A DNA stretch of 64,000 bases, taken from CAYLNH01 sp964384625. Its GTDB lineage: Bacteria > Verrucomicrobiota > Lentisphaeria > JABSQK01. Positions 9,204 through 18,748 of this stretch are shown here, in pieces (within the stretch, counting starts at the first letter, position 1; every line of letters starts with the position of its first letter). A model generated the notes under the pieces. That model had not been told where the DNA came from and made no database searches. It was given only the letters and a program-made list of their open reading frames with translations. The stretch is taken from the NCBI GenBank assembly GCA_964384625.1, contig CAYLNH010000006.1:1-64000 (forward strand), written 5' to 3'. The translations under genes were made by a program, and so were the position numbers.

Positions 9204-9440
9204 GATCCTCGACTACATTCGATTTCGATTCTGCATCCTGCATCGCGTATCCTGGTCCCGGCAACGTTGGCCGGCAGGTCTGGTGTCTGTCGGAAGCTCG
9301 GGATGACCTGCTCGGATCCTGCATCCCACTCCCTGCATCCTGATTCAATACTGCTATTTTTTGGGTCGATCGTCAAGGACCTCCTTGTGATTTCAACCAT
9401 GTTTGTACTTGTATTCTTTACCAACAGGAGAGATCCGGCC

Positions 9441-12400
9441 ATGAACCAAAAGTTAAAGAAAATCTTTGCGAACCCCGGCAGCGAATTTCGCGGCGCCCCG
9501 TTCTGGGCCTGGAATGGAAAACTGGAGCCGGAAGAACTGCGCCGACAGATCCGGGTAATGAACCGTATGGGTCTGGGCGGGTTTTTCATGCACTCCCGCG
9601 TCGGTCTGGACACTGCGTATCTCTCGGACGACTGGTTCGAGTGTATCGAGGCCTGCATCGACGAAGCCGACAAGCTCGACATGCAGGCGTGGCTTTACGA
9701 CGAAGACCGGTGGCCATCGGGCGCGGCCGGCGGGCTGGTCACCAGGAATCCGGAGTATCGCGCCCGGATGATCTACCTGGACGAGATCGCCAAGCCGGCG
9801 GACCTGCAGACAAGCAAGACGACACTGGGCGTTTTTCGCGCCAGAGTGGACGGCAAGGCTGCCACGGACGTCAAGCGTGTGAACGCCCGCCGGCTGCCGC
9901 GCCAGCTGGCCGGGGGCGAGGTACTCCTGCATTTCCATGTGGTCGAACAATCACCCAGCAGTTGGTACAACGGCCAGGCGTATTTGGACCTGCTGAGTCA
10001 CAAGGCGGTCAAGGAATTCATTCGGGTAACGCACAAAGCCTACGAAAAACGCATTGGCAGGAAATTGGGCAAACGCGTCCCCGGCATTTTTACGGACGAA
10101 CCGAACTACATGCGCATGTGCCAGAGTCAGGGCGAAGCCCGGACCACCGCGCCGTGGACCGGACAGTTGCCGGCCGTGTTCAAGACGCGTTACGGCTACG
10201 ACCTGTTGCCGCACCTGCCGGAGATCTTCTTCAACGTTGACGGCAAAGAGGTTTCGCAGGCACGCTACCACTACATGGATTGCGTCACCTTCCTGTTTGT
10301 CGACGCGTTCGCGCGACAGATCGGCGACTGGTGCGACCGCACGAAGATGCAGCACACCGGGCACATGCTGGAAGAAGACACGTTGTCGCGCCAGACCAAT
10401 TGCGTCGGCAGCTGCATGCGTTCCTACGAGCACATGCAGGCGCCCGGCATGGATCTGCTTACCGAACACTCGCCGATCTACGACACGGCGAAGCAGGTGA
10501 GTTCCGCGGCGCGCCAGTTTGGCCGCAAGTGGCGACTGACGGAAACATACGGCTGCACGGGCTGGGATTTTCCGTTCATGGGCCACAAGGCGTTGGGCGA
10601 CTGGCAGGCAGCGCTCGGCATCAACCTGCGCGCCCAGCATCTGTCCTGGTATACCATGGAAGGCCAGGCCAAGCGCGATTACCCGGCCGGCATTTTCTAT
10701 CAGTCGCCGTGGTGGGAGCACTACAGCAAGGTCGAAGATTACTTCGCCCGCATCAACGCGGCGATGACGCAAGGCAAGGAAGTCCGCGACCTGCTGGTGA
10801 TCCACCCGGTCGAGAGCATGTGGCTGCAGATCGGCAAGGGCTGGCGCGAGGATCCGGCCACCGGCAGGATGGACCGTGAGTTCATGCTGGTGCGCGAATC
10901 GCTGCGCCGTGCCAACATCGACTTCGACTACGGCGACGAGGACATCCTGGCCCGACACGCGAAGGTCAGCCGCAAAACGCTGCGCGTCGCCAAAGCGCGC
11001 TACCAAGCCGTCCTGGTTCCGCCGATGACGACCATGCGGCGGACCACGCTGGACCTGCTCAAGCGCTTCAAGAAGGCCGGCGGTCTGGTGGTGTTTGCCG
11101 GCGCCGTCCCGGAATACGTCGACGCCCTGCCCTGCTCCTGCGTGCGGGAATTCGCCGCGGGCTGCAAGCAAACACCGGCCAGCGGCAAGAAACCGGCCGC
11201 GGCCGTCGAACAGACGTGCCGCCGCATCTCGATCACCACGCCGGACGGCAAGCAGATCCAGTCGACATTGTACCTGCTGCGCGAGGACCGCAACAACATG
11301 TACCTGTTCGTCTGCAACACCGGCCACAAGCCGTCGCAACTACCGGTGGGCGGCGATCCGACACTGGTACGCGACCGCACACAGAGCTATCCGGAAGTGC
11401 TCATTTCCGGGTTTGCCGGTTGCGCCGGCGCCCCTGTCGAACTCGACCCGGACACCGGCGAGCACTTCGCCGCCGACGCTCGCCGGATCGGGGACGGCTG
11501 GCAGCTCAGGACCTCCTTGCCGGCGATCGGCAGCCGGCTGTTCGTCGTCCCCAAGAAAGCATCGAAAGTAAAGCTGCCACAGCGACCTGCGCTGCAGACA
11601 CAACGCACGAAGACCCTTGCGTCGAACGACTGGGACTACCAGTTGTCGGAAGAGAATGTGTTGGTGCTGGATCGCCCGCGCTACAAGATCGGCAAGGGCA
11701 AATGGCAGCAGCCGAACGAAATTCTGTTGATCGACCGTGAGATCCGCGAGGCCCTGGACATTCCCGGGCGCGGCGGCCGCATGGTCCAGCCCTGGGCGCG
11801 CGAGAAGAAGAAAAACCCGAAGACCGTTGCCGTCGAACTGGACTACACGTTCGAGATCAAAGCAGTCCCCAAAGGCGTCGTTTATCTGGGCATCGAACGC
11901 CCGGACAGCTTCGCCATCACGGTGAACGGCAATTCCCTCAGTCCCGACGCCGACTGCGGCTGGTGGTGCGATCGGTCGCTGCGCAAGCTGGCGATCGATC
12001 CGGCCACCCTGAAGCGCGGCGCCAACCGGATCCGGGTCCACTGCGACTACCCGGAAGACCACCCGGGACTGGAAATCGTCTATCTCCTGGGGCAGTTCGG
12101 CACAAAACTCAAGGGCGCTGAAGTCAGTCTCACCGCCCTGCCCGACAAACTGAAGATCGGCGACTGGTGCAAGCAGGGGCTGACCTTCTACTCCGGCTCC
12201 GTCAGCTACGGCACCACCCTGCGACCGAAGTTGAAGAAAGGCGAACGCCTCGTGGTGGCAATCCCCGCGTACCGCGGCGTCGGCGTGCGCCTTCTGGTCG
12301 ACGGCGCGGAAGCCGGCATCGTCGCCTGGGACCCGCACGAACTGGACATAACCGAACTGGTGGCCGACCGCAAATCCGTCGAACTCCGCGTCGAAGTTCT

Positions 12401-12563
12401 CGGGCACCGGCGCAACTCGCACGGGCCGCACCATTTCCCCGAGCAATGGCCCCGTTGGACCGGCCCGGGACAATACGTCGTCCACGACAAAGCCTGGATC
12501 GACAAGTACCAGCTGGTCCCCTGCGGTCTGATGAAACCGCCGCAATTGCAGATCAGGAAATAG
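9441..12563 (+). CDS. GH106-like glycoside hydrolase (alpha-L-rhamnosidase family candidate)
   Basis: 1040 residues from the ATG at 9441 (SD AGGAGAG). The N-terminus FRGAPFWAWNGKLEPEELR, followed by LGGFFMHSRVGL and LYDEDRWPSG, is characteristic of large PVC/Bacteroidetes proteins placed in or near GH106. The C-terminal third holds a beta-sandwich, sugar-binding-like region (about 800-1000) similar to the GH2 N-terminal domain. GH106 enzymes release L-rhamnose from pectic or other plant polysaccharides. No signal peptide is obvious, so it may act in the cytoplasm on imported oligosaccharide. The divergent AraC regulator probably controls it. Substrate is inference from family resemblance only. 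Confidence 0.78.
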   Translation: MNQKLKKIFANPGSEFRGAPFWAWNGKLEPEELRRQIRVMNRMGLGGFFMHSRVGLDTAYLSDDWFECIEACIDEADKLDMQAWLYDEDRWPSGAAGGLVTRNPEYRARMIYLDEIAKPADLQTSKTTLGVFRARVDGKAATDVKRVNARRLPRQLAGGEVLLHFHVVEQSPSSWYNGQAYLDLLSHKAVKEFIRVTHKAYEKRIGRKLGKRVPGIFTDEPNYMRMCQSQGEARTTAPWTGQLPAVFKTRYGYDLLPHLPEIFFNVDGKEVSQARYHYMDCVTFLFVDAFARQIGDWCDRTKMQHTGHMLEEDTLSRQTNCVGSCMRSYEHMQAPGMDLLTEHSPIYDTAKQVSSAARQFGRKWRLTETYGCTGWDFPFMGHKALGDWQAALGINLRAQHLSWYTMEGQAKRDYPAGIFYQSPWWEHYSKVEDYFARINAAMTQGKEVRDLLVIHPVESMWLQIGKGWREDPATGRMDREFMLVRESLRRANIDFDYGDEDILARHAKVSRKTLRVAKARYQAVLVPPMTTMRRTTLDLLKRFKKAGGLVVFAGAVPEYVDALPCSCVREFAAGCKQTPASGKKPAAAVEQTCRRISITTPDGKQIQSTLYLLREDRNNMYLFVCNTGHKPSQLPVGGDPTLVRDRTQSYPEVLISGFAGCAGAPVELDPDTGEHFAADARRIGDGWQLRTSLPAIGSRLFVVPKKASKVKLPQRPALQTQRTKTLASNDWDYQLSEENVLVLDRPRYKIGKGKWQQPNEILLIDREIREALDIPGRGGRMVQPWAREKKKNPKTVAVELDYTFEIKAVPKGVVYLGIERPDSFAITVNGNSLSPDADCGWWCDRSLRKLAIDPATLKRGANRIRVHCDYPEDHPGLEIVYLLGQFGTKLKGAEVSLTALPDKLKIGDWCKQGLTFYSGSVSYGTTLRPKLKKGERLVVAIPAYRGVGVRLLVDGAEAGIVAWDPHELDITELVADRKSVELRVEVLGHRRNSHGPHHFPEQWPRWTGPGQYVVHDKAWIDKYQLVPCGLMKPPQLQIRK

Positions 12564-12757
12564 GCGCGCGGCGTCCGTCAATCACCGGCTTTCGGGGTTC
12601 GCGCCCGGTTTGCCCGGCAGCTTGTTAGGCAACTGTCACAACGGACTCGGCGCCGGCCACATTGCGACAATGGCGTTGCAGCCAGATCCGGCGCAACAAC
12701 GCAGCAGAATCTTTGGTCATCCCGGCTGCAACCAGGCGGGAGAACCGGTTTCTCGAA

Positions 12758-13939
12758 TCACTCGATTCCACCGATTCCTTCGACGGCTCCCACAATCCGG
12801 AGGTACTCTGCGCGACAGGCGTTCTCGATCTCGATGAGACTGGCCAGGGCTTCGTTAAAATCGTCCCGGCCGGCCGCAAAAACGCCGTGACCGTAGACGG
12901 CCACCCCCTTGTTGCCGGCCATCGCCGCCGGGACGGTGTTGCAAAGGCCGAACCGGCCGGTGCCGACTTCCCCGGGGACGATGGGAACGCCGGCAATCGA
13001 CCGCGATCGCGGACAGCGGCGGAAGCACTCCTCACTGTGTTCGCAGTCGGTCTCGTCGCAATCCATCGACATGATCACCGAAAACCGCGGATGCCCATGC
13101 AGAACAGCATTCCGGCCGGTTCGCACTACGATCTGACGATGCGCCGTCAACTCACTGGATGCCGTGATGCCGGCGCACGATGAACCATCCAACGGACAGG
13201 GGTCGATGCAGCCGGGAAGTTCATCCAGCGAACTGCCGGTCTGCGAAATATACAGCACGTCATCCCGGCAGAAGGAGACATTGCCGAAGAATGAATCAAC
13301 CAGGCCCAGGCCGACGGTCTTCCGGCCGACCTCGTCAAGGGCGGCAACTACGTCATCGGTACTGTCGAATGGGCCGCGCATCAAGGACTCCCCACCGGCA
13401 ACAGGGGCCGGCAGCAACGGCATAACGCGGTCAAAGACCGCCTGCTGTTGCGGTGTGACCGTCCCGCTCTTGAACGCGGTCAGGTAGTCGGAGAAAAATT
13501 TCACAAAGGTCGCGAAGCAGACGGAACTGCAGACGACGAACGCCTGCTCCGGCGACACCGTACCGAAGGTCACGATGCCGTGACCGGGGATGATCGCACT
13601 CTTGCGTCGACGCAGCGCTGTTAGGATGGTTTCAGCGGCGAACTCACGGACAACCGGCAGGTCATGGAGGAACGTGCGCGTCTCGCAATCGCTCGGGCAG
13701 ATGGCGTGCTCATGCACTGTAACCAGGTAGTCCAGGATGGAACGGATCGGTTCGGTCGGCACGGCGAACATCAGGGAGTTGATGCTCATCCCGTCGAATA
13801 TCTTTGCCAGTTCACCAGTCTCCGGCCGGTCCCGGTTCCAGACCAACTCGGCATCGAGGAACCCCAGCAATGCGCCGCCGGGATCGACCAGACCGGCGTT
13901 CTCAAGCTTCCGCGGGTATTTGTTTATCAGTTGTTCCAT
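12758..13939 (-). CDS. Tandem class II aldolase/adducin-like protein
   Basis: 393 residues that read as two class II aldolase-like halves. The C-terminal half (about 195-393) has AVLHGHPRF with a His-x-His pair and YGHGVFAAG with a third His, the zinc-binding pattern of fuculose/rhamnulose phosphate aldolases. The N-terminal half (about 55-150) carries degenerate counterparts (VTVHEHAICPSD, IIPGHGIVTFG). Class II aldolases cleave sugar phosphates to DHAP and a hydroxyaldehyde. It lies 227 bases downstream of the aldehyde oxidoreductase on the same strand, and a lactaldehyde-type product would be a natural substrate there. There is no SD, because an 8-bp minisatellite occupies the upstream region. 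The 194 bases between its stop and the glycosidase stop hold nothing recognisable. Confidence 0.75.
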   Translation of the reverse strand: MEQLINKYPRKLENAGLVDPGGALLGFLDAELVWNRDRPETGELAKIFDGMSINSLMFAVPTEPIRSILDYLVTVHEHAICPSDCETRTFLHDLPVVREFAAETILTALRRRKSAIIPGHGIVTFGTVSPEQAFVVCSSVCFATFVKFFSDYLTAFKSGTVTPQQQAVFDRVMPLLPAPVAGGESLMRGPFDSTDDVVAALDEVGRKTVGLGLVDSFFGNVSFCRDDVLYISQTGSSLDELPGCIDPCPLDGSSCAGITASSELTAHRQIVVRTGRNAVLHGHPRFSVIMSMDCDETDCEHSEECFRRCPRSRSIAGVPIVPGEVGTGRFGLCNTVPAAMAGNKGVAVYGHGVFAAGRDDFNEALASLIEIENACRAEYLRIVGAVEGIGGIE

Positions 13940-13944
13940 GGGTC

Positions 13945-14039
13945 AGTGATGGAGTGATGGAGTGGTGGAGTGGTGGAGTGGTGGAGTGGTGGAGTGGTGG
14001 AGTGATGGAGTGATGGAGTGATGGAGTGATGGAGTGATG
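13945..14039. repeat. 8-bp minisatellite (GGAGTGRT)n
   Basis: About eleven copies of an 8-base unit, GGAGTGGT or GGAGTGAT, end 6 bases before the aldolase start codon (minus strand) and occupy its 5' leader. On the minus strand it reads ACTCCATC-type repeats with no ribosome-binding site. Such slippage-prone tracts can alter promoter or leader spacing. Confidence 0.95.
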
Positions 14040-14166
14040 TCCGTCTTGAACGCGCTCTTCTGTATCGTGAGTATCTCTGCTCACGCAGCCGCACGCAGCG
14101 CGATCGCCGCTGAAAACGAGGTGCGGTCGCGACGGCCGCAGCACGACATGGTCTGCTGCCTCTTGA

Positions 14167-15918
14167 TTACTCATGCCACGCAAGCCCCAGCTCCTCGGCC
14201 TTCTCGCGGGTCGGCATGCCGTTTTCATCCAGACCGCGCACCCGATAATACCGGGCCCGGGCCGCCAGGAATTCCTCGCGGTCGATCGGCTTGACAGTGA
14301 TACCCGCACCGGAACTGCCGGCCGCTTCGAAAAAGCGCGGCGGCAAGTCGTCGTCCGCCGCGCTGAAACCGTTCTGCGCATTCATCAGGCGCTCATGATA
14401 GTAGATGCGTTCGCCGATGCGAAGGAGGTCCTGGGCCGTCGACTCGACGCCGGTCACGGCGGTCAAGGCCGTGGCATACTCTTCCAGCGAGGCATTGAGG
14501 AAGACGAGCTTGCAGGCGGTCAACGAGTCCGCCACCGCGTTCACGTCCTCGCCGATCTTGATAATGCGGGCCTTGCCGCCGAACGAAAAACGATCCGTAG
14601 CGACGGGCTTGCGCAGGATCTCATGGCCGATCGGGAAGGCGCGCAGATGGCAGGCGCCGCAGGTTGAAGTGGCATACGACAACGCCATACCGCAGGCGCC
14701 GCGCGGGTCGTAGGCCGGCAGTTCCAGGCCTTTCACCGAGACTGCGGCGTGCGGTTCTCCCTGCATTGCGGCATAAGCGGCACTGCCCTGCCCCAGTTCC
14801 ACGCCGACACCGCGGCCCCGGCCAATATCAGTGAGGAGCGAAAGGATCTCTTCCGATGACAGTCGTCGGCCGGCCAATTCGGCATGGCAGGCCAGCGTTC
14901 CACCGGCGGATATTGTGTCCATGCCCATTTGATTACAGATCTCATTGGCGCACATAACGGTTTCGAGATCGTCATTCTCCAGCAACGCACTGAAGTGCGA
15001 CATCGTCTCAAATTCGGGCATCGGCCGGCCGTCGGCCGCGACGTACCTGCACCGGATTGCACAGCCGGAACAGCCGACGGCGGTCGGCCGGTAGGCCTGA
15101 TGCATGCTGCAGGCGTTCATCGAAGCGGCGGCGGCAAAGTGGGTCTGACGGAAGTTGGCGGTCGGCATCATCCGCCGGCTGTCGATCAGATCATAGATCG
15201 CAGCGGTGCCGTAGCTGGTCAGCCCGAGTTCGCCCATCAGGATCGGCGACGCGGCCATGAGCCGGGCGATCTCCTCCTGCGCCCGGTTCAACGCCGCGGG
15301 ATCATGGACCGGAACGTCGCCGGTGCCGCTGACCGTGATGAACTTGAGCCGCTTGGCAGCCATGACCAGACCCAAACCGTTGCGCCCCGCAGCATCCCGG
15401 CGGTCAACAATGACGTTCGCGAAGCGCACGCCGTTCTCGGCGGCAGGCCCAATGGTGACCGCGGCGCCCGCACCTTCCAGGTGCGCGTGGACGAACTCGG
15501 AATCGCGACCCCAGAGATCGGCAGCATCGACAAACCGGACGTCGTTGTCGCGAATCGCAATGCCGCAGGGCGCTTCACTGCAGCCGGAGATGATGACGCC
15601 GTCGAAACCGACACGTTTGATCATCGTGCCGACGGTCCCGCCGAGGGCGCAGTCGCCGACGGTGCCGGTCAAGGGCGATCGCGACATCATACTGCAGAAT
15701 CCTGACATCGGCAGGGCGGTTCCGACCAACGGCCCGGCCATGAGAATCAGCGGCATCTCCGGTTCATCGCATTTGCGGGTCACCCGGGGGGCCAGGAAAT
15801 GTCCGGCCAGCCCGCGACCACCGACATACCGGCGGCACAGATCATCGGGCAGCGGCTCGACGGATGTCGTCCGCGCCGTCAGATCGATCTTCAAAATCTG
15901 TCCGCGCCAGCCGGGCAT
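14167..15918 (-). CDS. Aldehyde:ferredoxin oxidoreductase (AOR family, tungsten/molybdenum)
   Basis: 583 residues, close to the family's ~600. The N-terminus GWRGQILKIDLTARTTSVE and GGRGLAGHFLAP are typical AOR. The 4Fe-4S ligands are the C-x2-C-x3-C set GCSGCAIRC (about 284-291) and the late Cys in SLTACKLVF. AOR oxidises aldehydes to acids with a bis-pterin tungsten (or Mo) cofactor and reduces ferredoxin; it is cytoplasmic and oxygen-sensitive. Here it may oxidise an aldehyde released by the downstream aldolase. The pterin would come from the moa/moe operon at 55-61 kb. SD GAGGAG lies before the ATG. No dedicated ferredoxin gene is adjacent. Confidence 0.93.
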   Translation of the reverse strand: MPGWRGQILKIDLTARTTSVEPLPDDLCRRYVGGRGLAGHFLAPRVTRKCDEPEMPLILMAGPLVGTALPMSGFCSMMSRSPLTGTVGDCALGGTVGTMIKRVGFDGVIISGCSEAPCGIAIRDNDVRFVDAADLWGRDSEFVHAHLEGAGAAVTIGPAAENGVRFANVIVDRRDAAGRNGLGLVMAAKRLKFITVSGTGDVPVHDPAALNRAQEEIARLMAASPILMGELGLTSYGTAAIYDLIDSRRMMPTANFRQTHFAAAASMNACSMHQAYRPTAVGCSGCAIRCRYVAADGRPMPEFETMSHFSALLENDDLETVMCANEICNQMGMDTISAGGTLACHAELAGRRLSSEEILSLLTDIGRGRGVGVELGQGSAAYAAMQGEPHAAVSVKGLELPAYDPRGACGMALSYATSTCGACHLRAFPIGHEILRKPVATDRFSFGGKARIIKIGEDVNAVADSLTACKLVFLNASLEEYATALTAVTGVESTAQDLLRIGERIYYHERLMNAQNGFSAADDDLPPRFFEAAGSSGAGITVKPIDREEFLAARARYYRVRGLDENGMPTREKAEELGLAWHE

Positions 15919-16138
15919 GCAACGGCTCCTCTGCTTCAGGATCAGTGCCGGCGTCGCCGTTCAGGCGGAACTGCAACGCCGCGACCGACAGGCGCCCCGC
16001 AAATAACGGGCCTGCTTCCTGACGGATCAAAGCGATCCTCACTGATCCCGGGTCTGGCCGAACATGCCCCCACCAGTTCCCCGCCTCAAGCGCGCCGACC
16101 GTTTTTTACTGAAAACCGGAAGCGCCACACGGACGGCC

Positions 16139-16891
16139 TCAATGATCCCAATGCTCATAGCCCCGGTTGTCCTGCGTCAGCTCGTAGAAATCCACCGGCT
16201 CTACATGGCCGTCGAAAAAGGTGCCGTTAACCGACGACCACCCTTTGTGCCGCGCCGTGCTGCAGGTGCCGCCGCCGAACCATTGTGCCGCCGTACCGGC
16301 CGAGTAGTAGCTGCGCCAGAGCGCCGTTCGCTGGGTCGGCGATTTGTCGTTGCCATCCAGCGACGTGCTCTTGTCGTAGAGCAGCAACAAGGATGGTTTT
16401 ACGTCGCTGACTTTGCGCCGCGGCTGACCGTGGCTGCTGCCGGATACAGCCTTCTCGTTAAATCCGTAGCTGACGGGATACATCTTGCGCGGCTGCCATT
16501 TGCCGTCGGCGACGCGCTGCATGGCGATGCGGTCCGCCGGACAGGCGATGACGGCGGGCATGTTGTACTTGTCGTAGTAGGGGTTGTTGTCATCGAACCA
16601 GGCGCCGAGATAGGAAGCGCCCCAGGCGCCGTTGGTCCAGTAATTGAACCACCAGGATGACTGCGTCGTGCCCCGCACCACTTTCACCCGCGTGAGAACG
16701 CCCTCGTTGTCTTCGGCGTCCAGCATGGTTGCCAGGTAGATCTGTTTCTGGTTGTTCATGCAGACCGCGTCATGCGCGTAACTGCGGGCGCGCGAGAGGG
16801 CCGGCAGCAGCATCGCCGCGAGCACTGCGATAATGGCCACGACAACGAGAAGCTCAACGAGTGTAAACTGGATTTTGCTTTGCCTGATCAT
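16139..16891 (-). CDS. Prepilin-like protein with N-terminal cleavage/methylation motif (II)
   Basis: 250 residues from the ATG at 16891, which directly follows SD AAGGAGGG. The N-terminus is a type IV prepilin leader plus helix (IQFTLVELLVVVAIIAVLAA), cleaved before Phe or Thr by a prepilin peptidase. The rest is a globular domain with a terminal FFDGHVEPVDFYEL stretch, the 'DGH' motif of Lentisphaerae/Planctomycetes pseudopilin families. These genomes encode very many such proteins and their function is largely unknown. Surface display or polysaccharide binding has been proposed for related ones. It lies 10 bases after the paralogous gene I and is probably cotranscribed with the LacI regulator. 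Confidence 0.88.
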   Translation of the reverse strand: MIRQSKIQFTLVELLVVVAIIAVLAAMLLPALSRARSYAHDAVCMNNQKQIYLATMLDAEDNEGVLTRVKVVRGTTQSSWWFNYWTNGAWGASYLGAWFDDNNPYYDKYNMPAVIACPADRIAMQRVADGKWQPRKMYPVSYGFNEKAVSGSSHGQPRRKVSDVKPSLLLLYDKSTSLDGNDKSPTQRTALWRSYYSAGTAAQWFGGGTCSTARHKGWSSVNGTFFDGHVEPVDFYELTQDNRGYEHWDH

Positions 16892-16901
16892 CAGCCCTCC
16901 T

Positions 16902-17675
16902 TTACGGCCAGAAATGGCCATAGACTCCGGTGTCCTCGGGTTCGCACACCTGGATGTGGCCATCGACAAACCCCACATTGGCCACACCGTCGTTTGGGCG
17001 GGCTTTAGTGGTCCGATGGTAAGTCGCGAACGAGTCGGAAAACTGCGGCACTGCGCTGGTCGAGCGCAGACTGCCGTTATTCATCGGCCAGCGCCAGACG
17101 GCCATGTTGACCCAGGTGTTCTCTTCTGAAAACAGGAAGGTCGCCGCCGGTTCCATTACATCCGTCAGCCGTTTTGCCAACATTACGTTCTTACTGCCGG
17201 CGCCGCCGGGACCGTCAAGATCCGCACCGGCCTTGGCCCCGATATAGGCGTTCATGGTGTAGGAAAAGGAGGTCTTGACGGCCGTGTGTGTACAACGGCT
17301 GGCATAGGCCGCATTGTAGACCGCATTCAGATCGGCGTAATTTTCGTATGTGCGGCAGACATAGACGCGGGGATCGCCGACATAGGCAAACAAATCCCCG
17401 GCTTCGGCCGAACCGGCACTGTGCCATTGATGCACCCAACCGAGGCCAGAGCCATCCCGAACCCATTTGCTCGGTGGAGAGACTTCGTTGTCGTAGTCGC
17501 CGCCATAGAGGATCTGCGCCTGAATCAACTGACGCAGATTGCCGGAGCAAATGGTCATGTAGGCGCTCTCTTTGGCGCGCCCGAGGACGGGCAGCAGCAG
17601 CGCCGCCAGGATCGCAATGATCGCGATCGCCACCAGAAGCTCGATGAGCGTAAACATCCGTTTGTCCGGTTCCAT
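16902..17675 (-). CDS. Prepilin-like protein with N-terminal cleavage/methylation motif (I)
   Basis: 257 residues; the ATG at 17675 has SD GGGAG 8 bases upstream. The leader MEPDKRM is followed by FTLIELLVAIAIIAILAALL, a textbook type IV prepilin helix with the conserved Glu at position 5 of the mature chain. The domain ends with VGFVDGHIQVCE, again the DGH motif. It begins only 4 bases after the LacI regulator's stop, so the two are one transcript. Gene II downstream is a diverged paralog with the same layout. Placing it with a sugar regulator and next to a sulfatase suggests a role in polysaccharide capture, but that is inference. Confidence 0.9.
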   Translation of the reverse strand: MEPDKRMFTLIELLVAIAIIAILAALLLPVLGRAKESAYMTICSGNLRQLIQAQILYGGDYDNEVSPPSKWVRDGSGLGWVHQWHSAGSAEAGDLFAYVGDPRVYVCRTYENYADLNAVYNAAYASRCTHTAVKTSFSYTMNAYIGAKAGADLDGPGGAGSKNVMLAKRLTDVMEPAATFLFSEENTWVNMAVWRWPMNNGSLRSTSAVPQFSDSFATYHRTTKARPNDGVANVGFVDGHIQVCEPEDTGVYGHFWP

Positions 17676-17679
17676 AAGA

Positions 17680-18681
17680 TCAGCTCCCGCTTGTACTTTC
17701 CTGAATCTCCAATACCGACACCTGCCTGGCTGCCGGCAGTATTGTCTGCGGATCGGCAATCTTCCGGAACAGCAGGGCCACGGCGGTCCGTCCCAGTTCG
17801 TAACGAGTGGTCAGCATCGAAGTGGTTGGAATGCCGACATTGCAGCTGCCGTCGGCAAAGGTGGCAACCGCCAGATCGCCCGGCACCTTCAAGCCGAGGT
17901 CCATCATGGCGACCATCAGCGGTTGACGCAGATGCGGTTCGCCATAGGCCATTACCGCTGTCGGCCGGTCGGCGGCGGACAGCCAGGCGCGGATCGCGGC
18001 ACCGCGCTCGGCGGCGGGCATTGACAACTCGGACACCAGCCGCGGTTCATAGCCGGCCGCCTGCATCGCCGCACAATAGCCGCCGTAGCGATCCGTCTTG
18101 CTGTAGTGCGGCATCGACGGCTCGTGATGAAAATCGATGTAGTCTATCCGACGATGACCCAGACTCAGCAGATGCTCGCAGAGCGTTCGGCCGGCGCTGA
18201 ACTCGTCGGTGCAGATACAGTCGTGCTCCAGCTTGCTGTTGACCCAGATCGCCGGCAGACCGCTCGCCGCAACCAACTCCTCGACATGCGGCGGGATGTT
18301 GATGTTGAAATTGATCAACAGACCGTCCGACAGCATCTGGCGCATGATCTTCGGAATCTCTTCGTCGCTGAGTTGATCCGCCGACGCCTTGGCCATCGCC
18401 AGATGAAAATCACGTTCCGCCAGCGCATCGAGAATACCGTCGATCAAGTCGGACGGCATGGCGCTGCGTTTGCCGACGGCATCCTGCAGGAACGAGACGC
18501 AGCCGAACCTGCCGGTGGACATGGCGCGGGCGGCGACGTTCGGTCGATAGCCGAGCCGATCGGCCAGCCGGATAATGCGGCGGCGCGTTTTCTCCGCCAC
18601 CAGGTCGGGCTTGTTGAAGCAAAACGACACGGTCGCCTGCGTCAGGTTCAGCCGCCGCGCGATCTCCTTCTGCGTAACCAT
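17680..18681 (-). CDS. LacI-family transcriptional regulator
   Basis: 333 residues from the ATG at 18681. An upstream in-frame ATG at 18744 would add 21 residues, but it lies inside an operator. The N-terminus MVTQKEIARRLNLTQATVSF is the LacI helix-turn-helix placed right at the start, followed by the hinge region YRPNVAARAMSTGRFG and a periplasmic-binding-protein fold. LacI regulators bind a sugar and release operator DNA. Two 16-bp palindromes with a central CG step lie in its own promoter region, so it is very likely autoregulated. It is followed after 4 bases by the prepilin-like gene. No clear SD precedes either start, so a leaderless or weak start is possible. Confidence 0.92.
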   Translation of the reverse strand: MVTQKEIARRLNLTQATVSFCFNKPDLVAEKTRRRIIRLADRLGYRPNVAARAMSTGRFGCVSFLQDAVGKRSAMPSDLIDGILDALAERDFHLAMAKASADQLSDEEIPKIMRQMLSDGLLINFNINIPPHVEELVAASGLPAIWVNSKLEHDCICTDEFSAGRTLCEHLLSLGHRRIDYIDFHHEPSMPHYSKTDRYGGYCAAMQAAGYEPRLVSELSMPAAERGAAIRAWLSAADRPTAVMAYGEPHLRQPLMVAMMDLGLKVPGDLAVATFADGSCNVGIPTTSMLTTRYELGRTAVALLFRKIADPQTILPAARQVSVLEIQESTSGS

Positions 18682-18683
18682 AA

Positions 18684-18699
18684 TTTTATCCGTATAAAA
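18684..18699. promoter_or_regulatory. LacI-type operator, proximal
   Basis: TTTTATCCGTATAAAA is a 16-bp near-perfect palindrome with a central CG, the usual LacI-family operator centre. It sits 2 bases upstream of the regulator's start codon. Its twin lies 49 bases further upstream. Confidence 0.75.
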
Positions 18700-18732
18700 A
18701 TTGTCAATTTCAGCCTGAACGGCCGTTCTTCG

Positions 18733-18748
18733 TTTTATACGCATAAAA
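18733..18748. promoter_or_regulatory. LacI-type operator, distal, overlapping the -10
   Basis: TTTTATACGCATAAAA shares the TTTTAT-NCGN-ATAAAA pattern with the proximal site and overlaps the -10 hexamer of the predicted promoter. Repressor bound here would block RNA polymerase, the standard autoregulation geometry. Confidence 0.78.
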
